A DNA stretch of 64,000 bases from Chromatiaceae bacterium (GCA_024235215.1 JACKMU010000007.1:1-64000); one strand, 5' to 3'; positions 53,295 through 62,854 are shown, counted from the stretch's first letter. Notes: generated from the letters alone by a model not told the origin. Numbers and translations: made by a program.

Positions 53295-55139
53295 CTATCC
53301 TGAAATTTCGTGGTTTTCGAGCCACTGCTCCAGCATGACCATGACCCAGATCATCTTGCCGAAATAGGTTGGATGCTCTTCTGCATGCAATCTCCTTAGA
53401 TTGCGGATATAGTCAGGTCGCATATACCCACGGGTTTCGAATCGAGTCAGCGTCTCATCCACCAGCGCTTTCAATGGCGGATGCGAGATCGACCAGTATC
53501 CGAAGGGCAGGCCGAAGCCATGTTTGCTCTTATTGATGATCTCCACTGGCAGGAAACCCTTCAGCGCTTCCTTGAAGAACCAGCGCAGTTTCCGTCCCTT
53601 GACTTTAAAATTGTGCGGCAGTTGGGCAGCGAACTCGACGAGTGACTCATCCAGTATCGGGTAACGCACTTCGACACCGGCCGCTTCACACATGCGGGAT
53701 ACCTTACGCAGGTCGTTGTCTGCCAGCGTGAACTTCAGGTCCAGATGCAGCATGCGGTTGATGGGGTGGGAGGAGTCTGCTCTGAAATAGGCATCCCGTA
53801 ACAAGGTATCGGGTATCCCGGAATCTACCGAAGCAAGAAAATCCTCCTCGAAAATCTCGCCCAGGGGTTGACGAAGGATGAAATTGTACGATTCCATCCT
53901 TTCCGGTAGCGGGAAATTCGCCTGTCGAATATAGCTCTTGAGTTTGCGGATCGGCATGACCCGATCGCCTCCGGGAAAATTGAATGCCAGTGGTTCGATG
54001 AAACTTTTTCTTAATACGGCAGGCAGACGGGTGTAGTGTTCGAAGACCATCTGCTTGGCGTAGCGGGCGTTGCCACCAAAGATCTCATCGCCACCATCTC
54101 CGGCCAACATGATCTTGACGCCATCCTTGGCTGCCAGCTTCGCACAGAAGTAGGTTGGAACTGCCGAATCGTTACCGAACGGCTCGTCATATGCCTGAGT
54201 GATTACCGGAATGGCCGTTACAATGTCGTTTGGTTCGAGGTAGTATTCATGTGGATTGGCACCGAAGTGTTTTACGGCAAGTCTTGCATATTTCATCTCA
54301 TCGAACTCTTCTGCACTGAATCCGATCGAGTAGGTGTCTACTGGATGAGTGGAATTTTTCGCCAGCATACCGGTGACGGTAGAACTGTCCGTGCCACCGC
54401 TGAGAAACGCAGCGCTCCGGTCGTTACCACGGGCCGAGCCGACTGCAGCGGAGAGCAGTGCGTGCAGGCGCTCTTTTTCACTCGCAAAAGAACGGTGATC
54501 GTGGTCGTTGTAACGCAACCGCCAGTAAAATCCCTTCTCCAACCGACCTTCCTTGAAACGAATGTATTGACCTGGGAGCAGCTTTTCCACATTACGGTAG
54601 ATGGTTCCGGGGCTGGGGATATCATGAAAATAGAAGTAATTGAAGATCGCCTGCGGATCGATCACCTTATTAACCAAGGGATGGGTGACGACACTGCCGG
54701 TAGAGTTGGAGAAAACGAAGACACCCTCCTGAAGTGAATAACTCAGGCTGTGAATTCCAATGCGATCGATCGCGATCAAAATCTCTCCATCGGTGATAAC
54801 TGCCAGCGCGAATGGACCGTGCAGGCGCTTCAGTAAATCATGCCCATGGTCTAGATATGCCCTGATCAGGGAGTTCGCCAATCCCCGTTCCTTCGCTGTC
54901 GCGTCCAGTTGTCGATCTTCCCAATGGGGCGATCCTACGACAGCTGCCCGTATGCCTTCCTGCTGCGCTAGGTTTACGGCATAGATACCTTGAGCCACCG
55001 CGAGTCCGTGCGTGGCAATGTTGAGTAAACTATCCGAACCAGCTGAAAAGCCACCGCACTTTGAGAGCATGGTTTCAATGGTTTGCTTTGCGGTCGCAGA
55101 ATCGAAACCGCCTCCAAACCAACCGCAGAGACCACCCAT
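53295..55139 (-). CDS. Asparagine-synthase-like amidotransferase with degenerate glutaminase
   Basis: 614 residues from ATG 55139, fixed by AAGGAG six bases upstream. The synthetase half is intact: PP-loop AAFLSGGTDSSTVTGML, DEPFGNDSAVPTYF and IMLAGDGGDEIFGGNARYAK. The N-terminal glutaminase half begins MGGLCGWFGG, placing the would-be nucleophile at Cys5 rather than Cys2. The usual RGPD and NGEIYN motifs are absent, so it probably uses free ammonia or needs trimming. Such proteins accompany exosortase-A-type polysaccharide loci and are thought to amidate sugar acids. The ligase gene is 43 bp upstream on the same strand. Confidence 0.85.
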   Translation of the reverse strand: MGGLCGWFGGGFDSATAKQTIETMLSKCGGFSAGSDSLLNIATHGLAVAQGIYAVNLAQQEGIRAAVVGSPHWEDRQLDATAKERGLANSLIRAYLDHGHDLLKRLHGPFALAVITDGEILIAIDRIGIHSLSYSLQEGVFVFSNSTGSVVTHPLVNKVIDPQAIFNYFYFHDIPSPGTIYRNVEKLLPGQYIRFKEGRLEKGFYWRLRYNDHDHRSFASEKERLHALLSAAVGSARGNDRSAAFLSGGTDSSTVTGMLAKNSTHPVDTYSIGFSAEEFDEMKYARLAVKHFGANPHEYYLEPNDIVTAIPVITQAYDEPFGNDSAVPTYFCAKLAAKDGVKIMLAGDGGDEIFGGNARYAKQMVFEHYTRLPAVLRKSFIEPLAFNFPGGDRVMPIRKLKSYIRQANFPLPERMESYNFILRQPLGEIFEEDFLASVDSGIPDTLLRDAYFRADSSHPINRMLHLDLKFTLADNDLRKVSRMCEAAGVEVRYPILDESLVEFAAQLPHNFKVKGRKLRWFFKEALKGFLPVEIINKSKHGFGLPFGYWSISHPPLKALVDETLTRFETRGYMRPDYIRNLRRLHAEEHPTYFGKMIWVMVMLEQWLENHEISG

Positions 55140-55182
55140 AAGCAACTCCTTCTATTTAAATGCGAACAGCGGATGAGCCAGC

Positions 55183-56481
55183 CTATCTTACATGGCTCCC
55201 GAGCAGTGGATCGTTCGTTGCGTTTCGGTCATCCTGACCGTACATGGATTCTGCTCTCATTCCAGCATGGTGGTGCGCCAACTCCTCGAGAGCGAACTTC
55301 CGGATCAGGATGTAAATAAAGATCAGATGGTAGAGTATGTCCCAGTAGGAGAGACCCAGGAACATGGTACCAGCCATGTAGACCAGCAGTGATGCCCGGA
55401 TCATATAGCAATAATTGCTGACCCATTTCATTTCGGGGATTCCGCGTGTTTTCCAGGGCAGCGTGGTCAGTCCGACCAGTGTTCCAAACAGCAGTGACAA
55501 CCAGAGACCGAAAGCGATAAAACCGTGTTCCGCAAACATCTCGACATATGAATTGTGCCAGTCGCGCATGGTTACGTAGTGCCACCCGTCAAAGCCGGCA
55601 CCTACGAAAGGACGGCTTAGTGTGTGTTGCCAACCATCAGTCCAGGCTTCTATTCGCTGCTGCGCCGAACTGTCCTGCTCATAGGTTTGAATGGTATCCA
55701 TGCGGGCAAACCACTCCTGGGGAAGGTTCTGCATGGCGTAGTATCCACCGATCAGGATGAGAGGTATCGCAAGATATTTTCGCTTGCTATGCCATGTGTA
55801 TACTATTGTTAGTGTTCCAAGAGCCAATAGTCCGCCTCTCGACCAGGATGAGAGTGCACTCGATACACAGAGGGGGATAGAAACAGCGATCGCATAGCGA
55901 ACATATCTGTTGGAAATTTCTCGGTAGCAGAGTATCAGCAGCGGGATGCACATCAATACCGCTATCGCAAAAGCATTGTTTTCATAGAACTGTGTATCCG
56001 GAGGACCGTATACCCGGTACGAGAAACCGCGGCTAATGGCAAAAAGACCGCCTTTCACCGCCACCAGATTGAAAGAGATGGCTATTGTCAGGATCAGATA
56101 GAATAGCTTTCTACGCGTGTTGATGAGTATCAGCGTAAAGAAGAGCGGTATATAAATTTTTGTTACGAACCAGAACTTCTCCCAGGCTAGATCCTGGTAG
56201 TAAGCCTGGGTTGTGGTGAACAGAAAGTACACCCAGAGAATGATGAATACTGGAATTCGCCAATCTTTTGGAATGGGCTGTTTGTCCTGGGTCTGATAGG
56301 TCTGAAAGAGAACCACGAAAAAGAGGATCTGGAATGCAGGTATCGTGCGTCCGAAGCCCCAAGCGTACGCGTGCGGGTTCATATAGCTGAACACCGCAAG
56401 CGCCAGAACCCCCCACCAGGCTTTGCGCATTGCAAATCCGATGCAAATGGCAAGGATTATCAGAACGGCTATATCACGCAC
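55183..56481 (-). CDS. O-antigen ligase-like, exosortase-A-type O-glycosylation ligase
   Basis: 432 residues with about ten to twelve membrane helices. VFSYMNPHAYAWGFGRTIPA near the N-terminus, the periplasmic loop with WTDGWQHTLSRPFVGAGFDG and the WHNSYVEMFAEHGFIAFGLW ligase motif match the Wzy/WaaL family. They match in particular the probable O-glycosylation ligase associated with exosortase A (TIGR03097-type). It would join lipid-linked glycans to a protein or lipid acceptor in the periplasm. No exosortase or PEP-CTERM protein is in the window, so those must lie elsewhere if this assignment is right. It starts 13 bases after the preceding kinase gene ends. Confidence 0.88.
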   Translation of the reverse strand: MRDIAVLIILAICIGFAMRKAWWGVLALAVFSYMNPHAYAWGFGRTIPAFQILFFVVLFQTYQTQDKQPIPKDWRIPVFIILWVYFLFTTTQAYYQDLAWEKFWFVTKIYIPLFFTLILINTRRKLFYLILTIAISFNLVAVKGGLFAISRGFSYRVYGPPDTQFYENNAFAIAVLMCIPLLILCYREISNRYVRYAIAVSIPLCVSSALSSWSRGGLLALGTLTIVYTWHSKRKYLAIPLILIGGYYAMQNLPQEWFARMDTIQTYEQDSSAQQRIEAWTDGWQHTLSRPFVGAGFDGWHYVTMRDWHNSYVEMFAEHGFIAFGLWLSLLFGTLVGLTTLPWKTRGIPEMKWVSNYCYMIRASLLVYMAGTMFLGLSYWDILYHLIFIYILIRKFALEELAHHHAGMRAESMYGQDDRNATNDPLLGSHVR

Positions 56482-56493
56482 GACTGTTCCATA

Positions 56494-57504
56494 TCATTTT
56501 GTTTCCGGTACGAAATCAGACTCCATCAATCTCAGGTAGGCCGAGTAACGACCCCGCTTGTCCAAACGTTGTTTGATGCCCCTATTTTCACTGTTAAGCA
56601 GCGTCAGCATCTTACTGAGCACCAAACGGGCGAGACCGAGCTTGACATCCGGCTTGTTAAAGTCGAAATCCGATCCGTAAGCATCGAGAAATCTCTGCTG
56701 AAGATATTCGAGTCCTCGCTTTCCCCGAATGGGCGACCGTTTCAAATCATCTATTTTATGCCAGAAACAGGCAAGATCGAATGCAGGAAGTCCGGGTGTG
56801 GAGAATGAAAAATCAAGTACGCTGATGCCAGCGTCTGTCACTATGATGTTATGGGGTGAAAAATCGTTGTGGCATAAAACCAACTTCGCTTTATTTTCTT
56901 TGCGGGCCTGCTCGAACCAGTCAGAGATCTTCTGCATCAAGGCGTCCGCAAAAGCCTGAGTGATTGCGCTGTGCCGATTGCGTACCAATACCTCGAGCCT
57001 GCCTGCGTAGTAGTCCAGAATATCCCTACCCAAATCAGGGCTGGAATCGGCCATGTCCAATGCATGAAATTCACGTAGCCACCTACCGGCTAGAGCGGCA
57101 AACCTGCCCAACTCAGGGTTTCGGCGACTGTAATTGAAACGAAGTTTGTGGCATATCACATCCTGCAGTGATTCGCCTTTGAGCTCCCAAGTCAGCAGCC
57201 CGTTGATTTCCTCGATGAATCCGGCCGGTGACACGGTACGTAATTCCGGATTTGATTGGAATGCCGAACTGATTCGACCCGCCAGTAAGAACTCACGCCT
57301 TAACCGCTGCACGAATCTTGCCGGATTGGGATTGTCTTCGGCCGGTATCTTTACATAGAGCACCTGGGTTCTGCCGGAAGTCTCAAACTCCAACCGGAAT
57401 ACGAGTGAACTGGGCGTCCTGATTTTTCCAAAGCGCTGCAGCTTATAGCTTGTTCCCCTGAATACCCTGTCGGCGGCAAGCGCTGCAATATAATCAATAT
57501 CCAT
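56494..57504 (-). CDS. Aminoglycoside-phosphotransferase-fold kinase
   Basis: 336 residues from ATG 57504 (a TTG at 57516 is possible). The APH/choline-kinase fold shows VLYVKIPAEDNPNP (nucleotide-binding Lys), VLCHNDFSPHNIIVTD (catalytic HND with Asn) and VLDFSFSTPGLPAFDLACFW (DFxxx-type metal site). Members of this fold phosphorylate sugars, lipopolysaccharide or small molecules. Grouped with the ligase and amidotransferase genes, it probably phosphorylates a sugar or lipid intermediate of the same polysaccharide; an antibiotic-resistance role is unlikely in this context. Confidence 0.75.
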   Translation of the reverse strand: MDIDYIAALAADRVFRGTSYKLQRFGKIRTPSSLVFRLEFETSGRTQVLYVKIPAEDNPNPARFVQRLRREFLLAGRISSAFQSNPELRTVSPAGFIEEINGLLTWELKGESLQDVICHKLRFNYSRRNPELGRFAALAGRWLREFHALDMADSSPDLGRDILDYYAGRLEVLVRNRHSAITQAFADALMQKISDWFEQARKENKAKLVLCHNDFSPHNIIVTDAGISVLDFSFSTPGLPAFDLACFWHKIDDLKRSPIRGKRGLEYLQQRFLDAYGSDFDFNKPDVKLGLARLVLSKMLTLLNSENRGIKQRLDKRGRYSAYLRLMESDFVPETK

Positions 57505-57540
57505 GCTTACTGCCAACGTACTCTCAAGGCTGAAACAGCG

Positions 57541-57586
57541 AACGAGGTCGGTTTCGATTGCAATAGCAATCGAAACCGACCTCGTT
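57541..57586. repeat. Perfect 21-bp inverted repeat with 4-base loop
   Basis: The stem arms are 57541-57561 and 57566-57586 with loop AATA; the arm begins AACGAGGTCGGTTTCGATTG. It lies 36 bp upstream of the kinase start and 209 bp after the selO stop, both on the minus strand. No T-run follows in either direction. It could be a strong rho-independent-like stop, a protein-binding site or a small MITE. Confidence 0.85.
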
Positions 57587-57794
57587 GATTACCAAACATG
57601 TTTAAGACTAACATAGATCGTGTTGTTTTATTTGCCTTGATGCGCCAGTGGAACAGGGTGCGCAAATAACTTCTTATCTTAGCGATTTCGCCAGGGTTTA
57701 CGAATCCGATATCGGTCGTTCCGGGGGAATCTTTATCAGGTCGCCAGCTGGTATTTGCTGAACAGACTACTGGTGAAGGCGGCTATTCACTGCA

Positions 57795-59264
57795 TCAAGT
57801 CCCGCAAAAGGTGAAGCGCACCCGCTGATCCGGTCGGGGTGGGGCGGCAAAGTGTTTAAGCCGCGGCCGGTAGGTGTATGGATCGGCGAGAACTTCGACC
57901 AGCGTGTGGAATGGACCGAAATTCTGTTGTGAGACCGCTGCTGCGATCGCCTCTTCAACGAGATGATTGCGCGGGATGAATAGAGGATTGCTGGCCAGCA
58001 TTTCAGCCTGACGCTGTTCGCTATCCTGAGGCTCCTCGGCTAATCGTTGGTACCATCGCTTCAACCAGGGGTCGAAACTTGCCGGCAGTTGGAACAGTTC
58101 GCTGACGTTTGATTTCACCTCTTCTTTTCCGCCAGCCAGTTCCGCCAGACGCCGGAAAGTGAGCGTAAAGTCGGTTGCCTCCTGGGCCATCAAACTCAGC
58201 AACTCCTGGATCAGCGTGGCATCCGCCGGCGCACAACTGCTGATACCCAGTTTTCTTCGCATCCCAAGCAGATAGGCCTGTTCGAACAATTCAGGAAAGG
58301 CGTCGATCGACTCCTGCGCCAAAGCCACTGCGCTGCTGTGGTCACCACTCAGCAACGGCAACAGCGCTTCGGCCAATCCGGCTAAGTTCCAATGGGCGAT
58401 CGCGGGCTGATTCTGGTATGCATAGCGCCCGTTGCGATCGATGTAGCTGAATACTGCGGCCGGTTCGAAAGCGTCCATGAAAGCGCAGGGGCCATAGTCG
58501 ATGGTTTCTCCGGAGAGCAGCATATTATCGGTATTCATCACGCCGTGAATGAATCCCACCAGCTGCCAGCTGGCAATCAACTGCGCCTGCCTGGCGATAA
58601 CCTGTTGCAACAACGTCAGGTAGGGGTTGTCTGCTTGTGAACTGTCGGGATAGTGGCGTTGAATCACATGGTCGGCCAATAACCGTAGCGCATCCACATC
58701 CTGACGTGCTGCAAAAAACTGAAACGTACCGATGCGGATATGACTCTGCGCCACCCGCACCAGCACACCACCGGGCTGCACCTCCTCACGGAGCACGCTC
58801 TCTCCGCTGGTCACCGCAGCCAGTGCCCGTGAACTGGGAATGTCCAGCGCCGCCATTGCTTCGCTTACCATGTATTCGCGCAACACCGGGCCGAGTGGGG
58901 CACGGCCGTCACCGTTGCGTGAGTAGGGGGTGCGGCCGCTCCCTTTCAACTGAATGTCATAGCGCAAGCCGTCGGATCCGATCATCTCACCGAGCAGAAT
59001 TGCACGTCCATCGCCCAATTGCGGAACCCACCCGCCGAACTGGTAGCCGGCGTAGACCGTGGCGATCGGGTCGGCTCCTTCGGGGATGCGGTTACCGGCA
59101 ATCACTTCAACCCCTTCACTCGATTCCAGCCACTCCGGATCGATTCCCAGGTGCCGCGCCAGCTCCCTGTTGACCCGAATCAGGCCGGGAGCTGAGACCG
59201 GCGAGGGTCTCAGTCGAGTGTAGAAACGCTGTGGAAGCTGCGTGTAGCTGTTGTCAAAAAGCAT
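57795..59264 (-). CDS. selO: Protein adenylyltransferase SelO (YdiU)
   Basis: 489 residues, the usual length. SelO pseudokinases transfer AMP from ATP to Ser, Thr or Tyr of target proteins, linked to redox stress. Recognised segments: YAGYQFGGWVPQLGDGRAIL, LKGSGRTPYSRNGDGRAPLG, REYMVSEAMAALDIPSSRAL, GFIHGVMNTDNMLLSGETID followed by YGPCAFMDAF, and the C-terminal PPRPDQRVRFTFCGT. The catalytic Asp pair lies in the NTDN and YGPCAFMD region. The C-terminal FCGT has Cys where eukaryotic SelO carries selenocysteine. Single gene; the 226 bp upstream hold no gene and presumably its promoter. Confidence 0.97.
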   Translation of the reverse strand: MLFDNSYTQLPQRFYTRLRPSPVSAPGLIRVNRELARHLGIDPEWLESSEGVEVIAGNRIPEGADPIATVYAGYQFGGWVPQLGDGRAILLGEMIGSDGLRYDIQLKGSGRTPYSRNGDGRAPLGPVLREYMVSEAMAALDIPSSRALAAVTSGESVLREEVQPGGVLVRVAQSHIRIGTFQFFAARQDVDALRLLADHVIQRHYPDSSQADNPYLTLLQQVIARQAQLIASWQLVGFIHGVMNTDNMLLSGETIDYGPCAFMDAFEPAAVFSYIDRNGRYAYQNQPAIAHWNLAGLAEALLPLLSGDHSSAVALAQESIDAFPELFEQAYLLGMRRKLGISSCAPADATLIQELLSLMAQEATDFTLTFRRLAELAGGKEEVKSNVSELFQLPASFDPWLKRWYQRLAEEPQDSEQRQAEMLASNPLFIPRNHLVEEAIAAAVSQQNFGPFHTLVEVLADPYTYRPRLKHFAAPPRPDQRVRFTFCGT

Positions 59265-59490
59265 GCGACGAGGTACCTGATGAAATTTTGATCGGATTCG
59301 GATGGTTTGAGTTGTTTCTTCCCGGACGGTTCAGAGAGGATGCCCGGCTTTATGCGTCATAGTTTCTCCTGTTCCAACGCGATCCTTAGTCTTCTGTATA
59401 CAGAACGGGGGGTCAGAGGTGAGTCTATCCACGGATCGGGGGTGACAGGAGAGATTAAAGGCAATATACCGGATGAGCGGATCAACCTCC

Positions 59491-60027
59491 CTAAGACTCA
59501 CCTTTGGAAGCGCCACGCTCGAACAGTTCTATCTGTAGTGGGTCCAACTCCACCGTCAATCGGTCGCCGTAACAGAGATTGGGGATCGGATAAGTCATTA
59601 TCTCCAGCGTGCCCGGCGCCTGGAAATGCTCGGGCTTGGTCTCCGGATGCGGATAGTAGACCACTCCTTCCAGAGTCTGTTCATTCGCGAGCAGCACCCG
59701 ACACTCCACGAAGGAGAAATCCTCCGCCGGCGCATGCTCTGTCCAGCACAAGCCGTTGAAGCGGTGGCAGGGTGCCCTTAACTGAAACTCCAACGGTGCG
59801 ATCGAGAGGTTGATCGTGGCCGACTGGAAGCGCTCCAGATCCAGCCCCAGTTTGTGAAACAGGGGCTTTTGCAGCGCGATCGTGCCACCGGGAAAACGCG
59901 GATCGCCACAGGCGCCTGACGCGACACGGTGCCCGCGTACCACCACCCCCTGTACACGGGTCCACTCTTCTCTGGGTTGCGCAGGAACGCCTTTTTCGCA
60001 CGCCGCGTCATATTCCGGGTTCGACAT
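59491..60027 (-). CDS. Hypothetical protein, riboflavin-kinase-like fold suggested
   Basis: 178 residues. The pattern VQGVVVRGHRVASGACGDPR, PGGTIALQKPLFHKLGLDL, SATINLSIAPLEFQL and FECRVLL-like with YGDRLTVELDPLQIEL recalls the cradle-loop barrel of CTP-dependent (archaeal-type) riboflavin kinases, where TLNV-like residues bind substrate. The resemblance is weak and I do not assert the activity. It starts six bases after the end of the PHB-depolymerase-like gene on the same strand, so the two may be co-transcribed. Confidence 0.55.
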   Translation of the reverse strand: MSNPEYDAACEKGVPAQPREEWTRVQGVVVRGHRVASGACGDPRFPGGTIALQKPLFHKLGLDLERFQSATINLSIAPLEFQLRAPCHRFNGLCWTEHAPAEDFSFVECRVLLANEQTLEGVVYYPHPETKPEHFQAPGTLEIMTYPIPNLCYGDRLTVELDPLQIELFERGASKGES

Positions 60028-60033
60028 CGTTGC

Positions 60034-61560
60034 TTATCTCACTGGCGGTGGTGTACAGACGCCCACCTGAAACTTGCCGTCTTCCCGGTAGAGTGCGGTC
60101 TCGCTCAACAGGTTCCATAAGCCCATGTAGTCCCAGGAGCCCCTGGCGAAGGTGAGTCCGAAAAAAACATAGGCACGGCCCTTGTTTACATGTGTGACAT
60201 TGTCATTGAAGTAGGGATCACAGGCCGGTGGGGGAGAGAGGGTAGTGATGGACGTGGTTCCGGGAACCAGCGTCTCACCACTTGCTGTCACCATGCCCAG
60301 GCGATAGCGGTAGCTGGTTGCGGCAGTGAGTCCCCGGTCGACATAGCTGTGCCCGGTCTCGGGTGATCGGGTGATGCGCCGGAACTCCTCGCTGCTGCCC
60401 GTAGCGCGGTAGAGATGGAACCCTGATGCATTAGGCGACGAAGTCCAGACCAGCGATACCGATCGGTCGGTCGAATCGATCGCCTGCAGCTGCGGCAGAC
60501 CCTCCGCTGACCTCTCCGTTCCGGGCCGGAAACCCTTTGACAGCTGCTCGAGCATGTTACGAACGGCACTGATCTGCGCACCGTTACGATAGGCGAAATC
60601 AGAACCGGTATAACCCCACCAGTCCCAGCACCCCTTGGGGTTGAATGGAACCAGTGTGCTCGCCTGAGTCTGTGGATAGAGCATGATGATGCCGTTGCTA
60701 TCGGCCCACGGGTTGTAACCGGCGTTGCGGTAGAAGCTGTCGCCGACGGCACCTGCGTATTGGCGGCAACCATGGAAGGCGATATGCACACGGCAGGCTT
60801 CCCCCTGGGCGCAGCTGTCCGGAACGTAGAGGTAGCCTTTTTCCGCCATGCCGATTCTGCTGGTTTCAATCCGGGTGTAGAGGGATTGATCGAATGTCAG
60901 TATCCGGCCCGAGAGGGTTCCCGTTGTCGGTGGTGTGAGTTTGCCGAGAAGATGCTGCAGCAGCAGACCGGGCCCATCGTAGTCACAGTCGTTGACGAAG
61001 GGGTCGTCAGTCAGCGAGCAGTTTGCGCCATGCTGCTCCGTGACGATGGCATGCCCCGCCGGCAACGTATCCTGGAAATAGACATGTTCAGCGGGGATAT
61101 AGCGGGTGAGATAGTCATACAGGCTGTGCATCACCGGCTGTTTCACCACACCGTCGTTGTAGCCGGAGAAGAGCCAGGCCCGCTGACGGGAGAGGTTGGT
61201 TGTCGGGGCGATGTGACCAAGATTGGCTGCAGCTTCGGTCTCTGCGACTGCCGCCAGCGGATCGGGCCGGCCCTGCATACACGGCCCCAACGCCTCGTTG
61301 ATGCCGTCGGCGGCGCAGCGGTACTGTCCTCCAGCAAACACACCGACGCCGGTGACACTATCCGAGTGGGCAACCGCGAACTGCAGCGCCATATAGCCGC
61401 CAGAGGAGATGCCGGAGACCGTCGTCGCGCGCATATCCAGGTTGAAACTGGGGAGTGGATCGGCAGTGGCAACCGTTGCATAGAGAAAGAGGAGAGAGAT
61501 TTTAATGAAATCATCGATGCGCGGTGGCCGATCGATCGATGCGCACAGCTTTTTAAACAT
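60034..61560 (-). CDS. Secreted PHB-depolymerase-like esterase with FN3 domain
   Basis: 508 residues. A hydrophobic segment FIKISLLFLYATVATA with an Ala-x-Ala cleavage site gives export, although the preceding n-region is unusually long. The catalytic Ser lies in TVSGISSGGYMALQFAVAHS, and GWWGY/GCWDWWGYTGSDFAYR plus VHIAFHGCRQYAGAVGDSFY follow the extracellular poly(3-hydroxybutyrate) depolymerase pattern. A fibronectin-III domain comes near residues 350-430 (AIDSTDRSVSLVWTSSPNAS), then a Cys-containing tail (CDPYFNDNVTHVNKGRAYVF). It would hydrolyse a polyester or aryl ester outside the cytoplasm. Confidence 0.83.
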   Translation of the reverse strand: MFKKLCASIDRPPRIDDFIKISLLFLYATVATADPLPSFNLDMRATTVSGISSGGYMALQFAVAHSDSVTGVGVFAGGQYRCAADGINEALGPCMQGRPDPLAAVAETEAAANLGHIAPTTNLSRQRAWLFSGYNDGVVKQPVMHSLYDYLTRYIPAEHVYFQDTLPAGHAIVTEQHGANCSLTDDPFVNDCDYDGPGLLLQHLLGKLTPPTTGTLSGRILTFDQSLYTRIETSRIGMAEKGYLYVPDSCAQGEACRVHIAFHGCRQYAGAVGDSFYRNAGYNPWADSNGIIMLYPQTQASTLVPFNPKGCWDWWGYTGSDFAYRNGAQISAVRNMLEQLSKGFRPGTERSAEGLPQLQAIDSTDRSVSLVWTSSPNASGFHLYRATGSSEEFRRITRSPETGHSYVDRGLTAATSYRYRLGMVTASGETLVPGTTSITTLSPPPACDPYFNDNVTHVNKGRAYVFFGLTFARGSWDYMGLWNLLSETALYREDGKFQVGVCTPPPVR

Positions 61561-61858
61561 GGCTTCTGGTTCCGTCCGACAGTTATCCAGGAGGAATTCG
61601 AGGATAGGTCAGCCGTCAGCGGGAGGCAAGCCCGTTTCCATGCTGACTGCTGTTTCCTGCCCCGCTCCGCGTCCGGTGGAAGCGCTCGGGACGCAGAACT
61701 CGGCTGTCTGGGGCAGTGGCGCAGCCTATTGGCGCTATGCCGGGTTAAAGAAAATGTTCAAATCATCGCTGCCTCTCTGTGACGATAGCGAGAGTTTATG
61801 GGTAGAATGCACCCAAGCCGAGTCGAATCCGGCTTTTCACACCTTGAGGTAAAGTGAT

Positions 61859-62854
61859 ATGTCCTACTCATGGCTAAGCGTGCGGCAAGACCGCGTCCGC
61901 AATCGGGTGCTGCGAAAACTGGGCATGTTGCGTTATCTCGAACGGTGCGAGCCGATCGAATTGGGGGATCTGCCGCTGCATTGTGAGCTTTACCACTCCA
62001 GTCCAACAGCACCCACGATTATTTTCATCCCTGGCATAGGAACCTACAGCCAGCTCTACTGTGAACTGCTGGCACGCATGAGCGATCGGGGATTCAACCT
62101 GATCGCGGTGGATATCCGCGGTCATGGCTGCTCCGGTGGTCAACGCGGCAGCTTCAGGGTGAACGAGGTGATCGCTGACATCCGGCAGTTGCTGGATGAA
62201 TTGGAGCGACGTTTCCAGGGTCCATTCGGCATTTTCGGCTGCTCGCTTGGCGCCCGGCTGGGATTGGCGGTCGCGGAGCAAGACGACCGGATCGAGACGC
62301 TGCTCTGTCACACGCTCTTTCTGGCAGAACTGCCACCGGATATCTACCATTTCTTTGGCTGGAACAGCCTCTACTTCGGTAATCTGTTTACCCCACTGCT
62401 GAAGGTCAATCTCCGCCTCTTCGTCGACATCGATAGACTGTTGCGATTCAATCCGATGGGAAAATATGCGGACCGGGATCCACTGTTGGTCTGGGACTAT
62501 CCGATTTACACCCTGCATAGCACCTACTCACATCCGAGTCGCATTCTGAGAGAGCGGTTGCCAGTGCGCTCCAGTGCGATCATCATCGGCAGTAAGGATG
62601 AGATCCTCTCCATTGGCTATACCCGCGATTTGATCAGACGCAGCGTTCAGCCGTTCGATCTGATCGTCATTGAAGAGGGGAGCCACATGTTGCCCTTCGA
62701 CCATATCGAAGAGACGCTACAGGCCAGCGTCAACTGGTTCCACCGCGCGTTTGCCGCCGGTGCGCGCTCCAGCGAACGCATGCGCACGCATGAGGGATTG
62801 AGTGCATCACTGGACGCAACTCCACTCACGTCGGTCGGCGCTACGGTGAGCTGA
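61859..62854 (+). CDS. Alpha/beta hydrolase, monoacylglycerol-lipase-like
   Basis: 331 residues; GAGG sits nine bases before ATG 61859. IIFIPGIGTYSQLYCELLAR, VDIRGHGCSGGQRGSFRVNE, the nucleophile elbow IFGCSLGARLGLAVAEQDD, an Asp region SSAIIIGSKDEILSIGYT and the terminal EEGSHMLPFD give the complete Ser-Asp-His triad of the serine aminopeptidase/monoglyceride lipase group. Likely hydrolyses lipid esters. Transcribed divergently from the PHB-depolymerase-like gene across 298 bp with no gene. Confidence 0.87.
   Translation: MSYSWLSVRQDRVRNRVLRKLGMLRYLERCEPIELGDLPLHCELYHSSPTAPTIIFIPGIGTYSQLYCELLARMSDRGFNLIAVDIRGHGCSGGQRGSFRVNEVIADIRQLLDELERRFQGPFGIFGCSLGARLGLAVAEQDDRIETLLCHTLFLAELPPDIYHFFGWNSLYFGNLFTPLLKVNLRLFVDIDRLLRFNPMGKYADRDPLLVWDYPIYTLHSTYSHPSRILRERLPVRSSAIIIGSKDEILSIGYTRDLIRRSVQPFDLIVIEEGSHMLPFDHIEETLQASVNWFHRAFAAGARSSERMRTHEGLSASLDATPLTSVGATVS

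Noticed and set aside
54036..54737. 233-codon plus-strand open frame
   Set aside because: Antisense to the asparagine-synthase-like gene with conserved PP-loop.
60760..61782. 340-codon plus-strand open frame
   Set aside because: Antisense to the PHB-depolymerase-like gene, which has a signal peptide and catalytic motifs.
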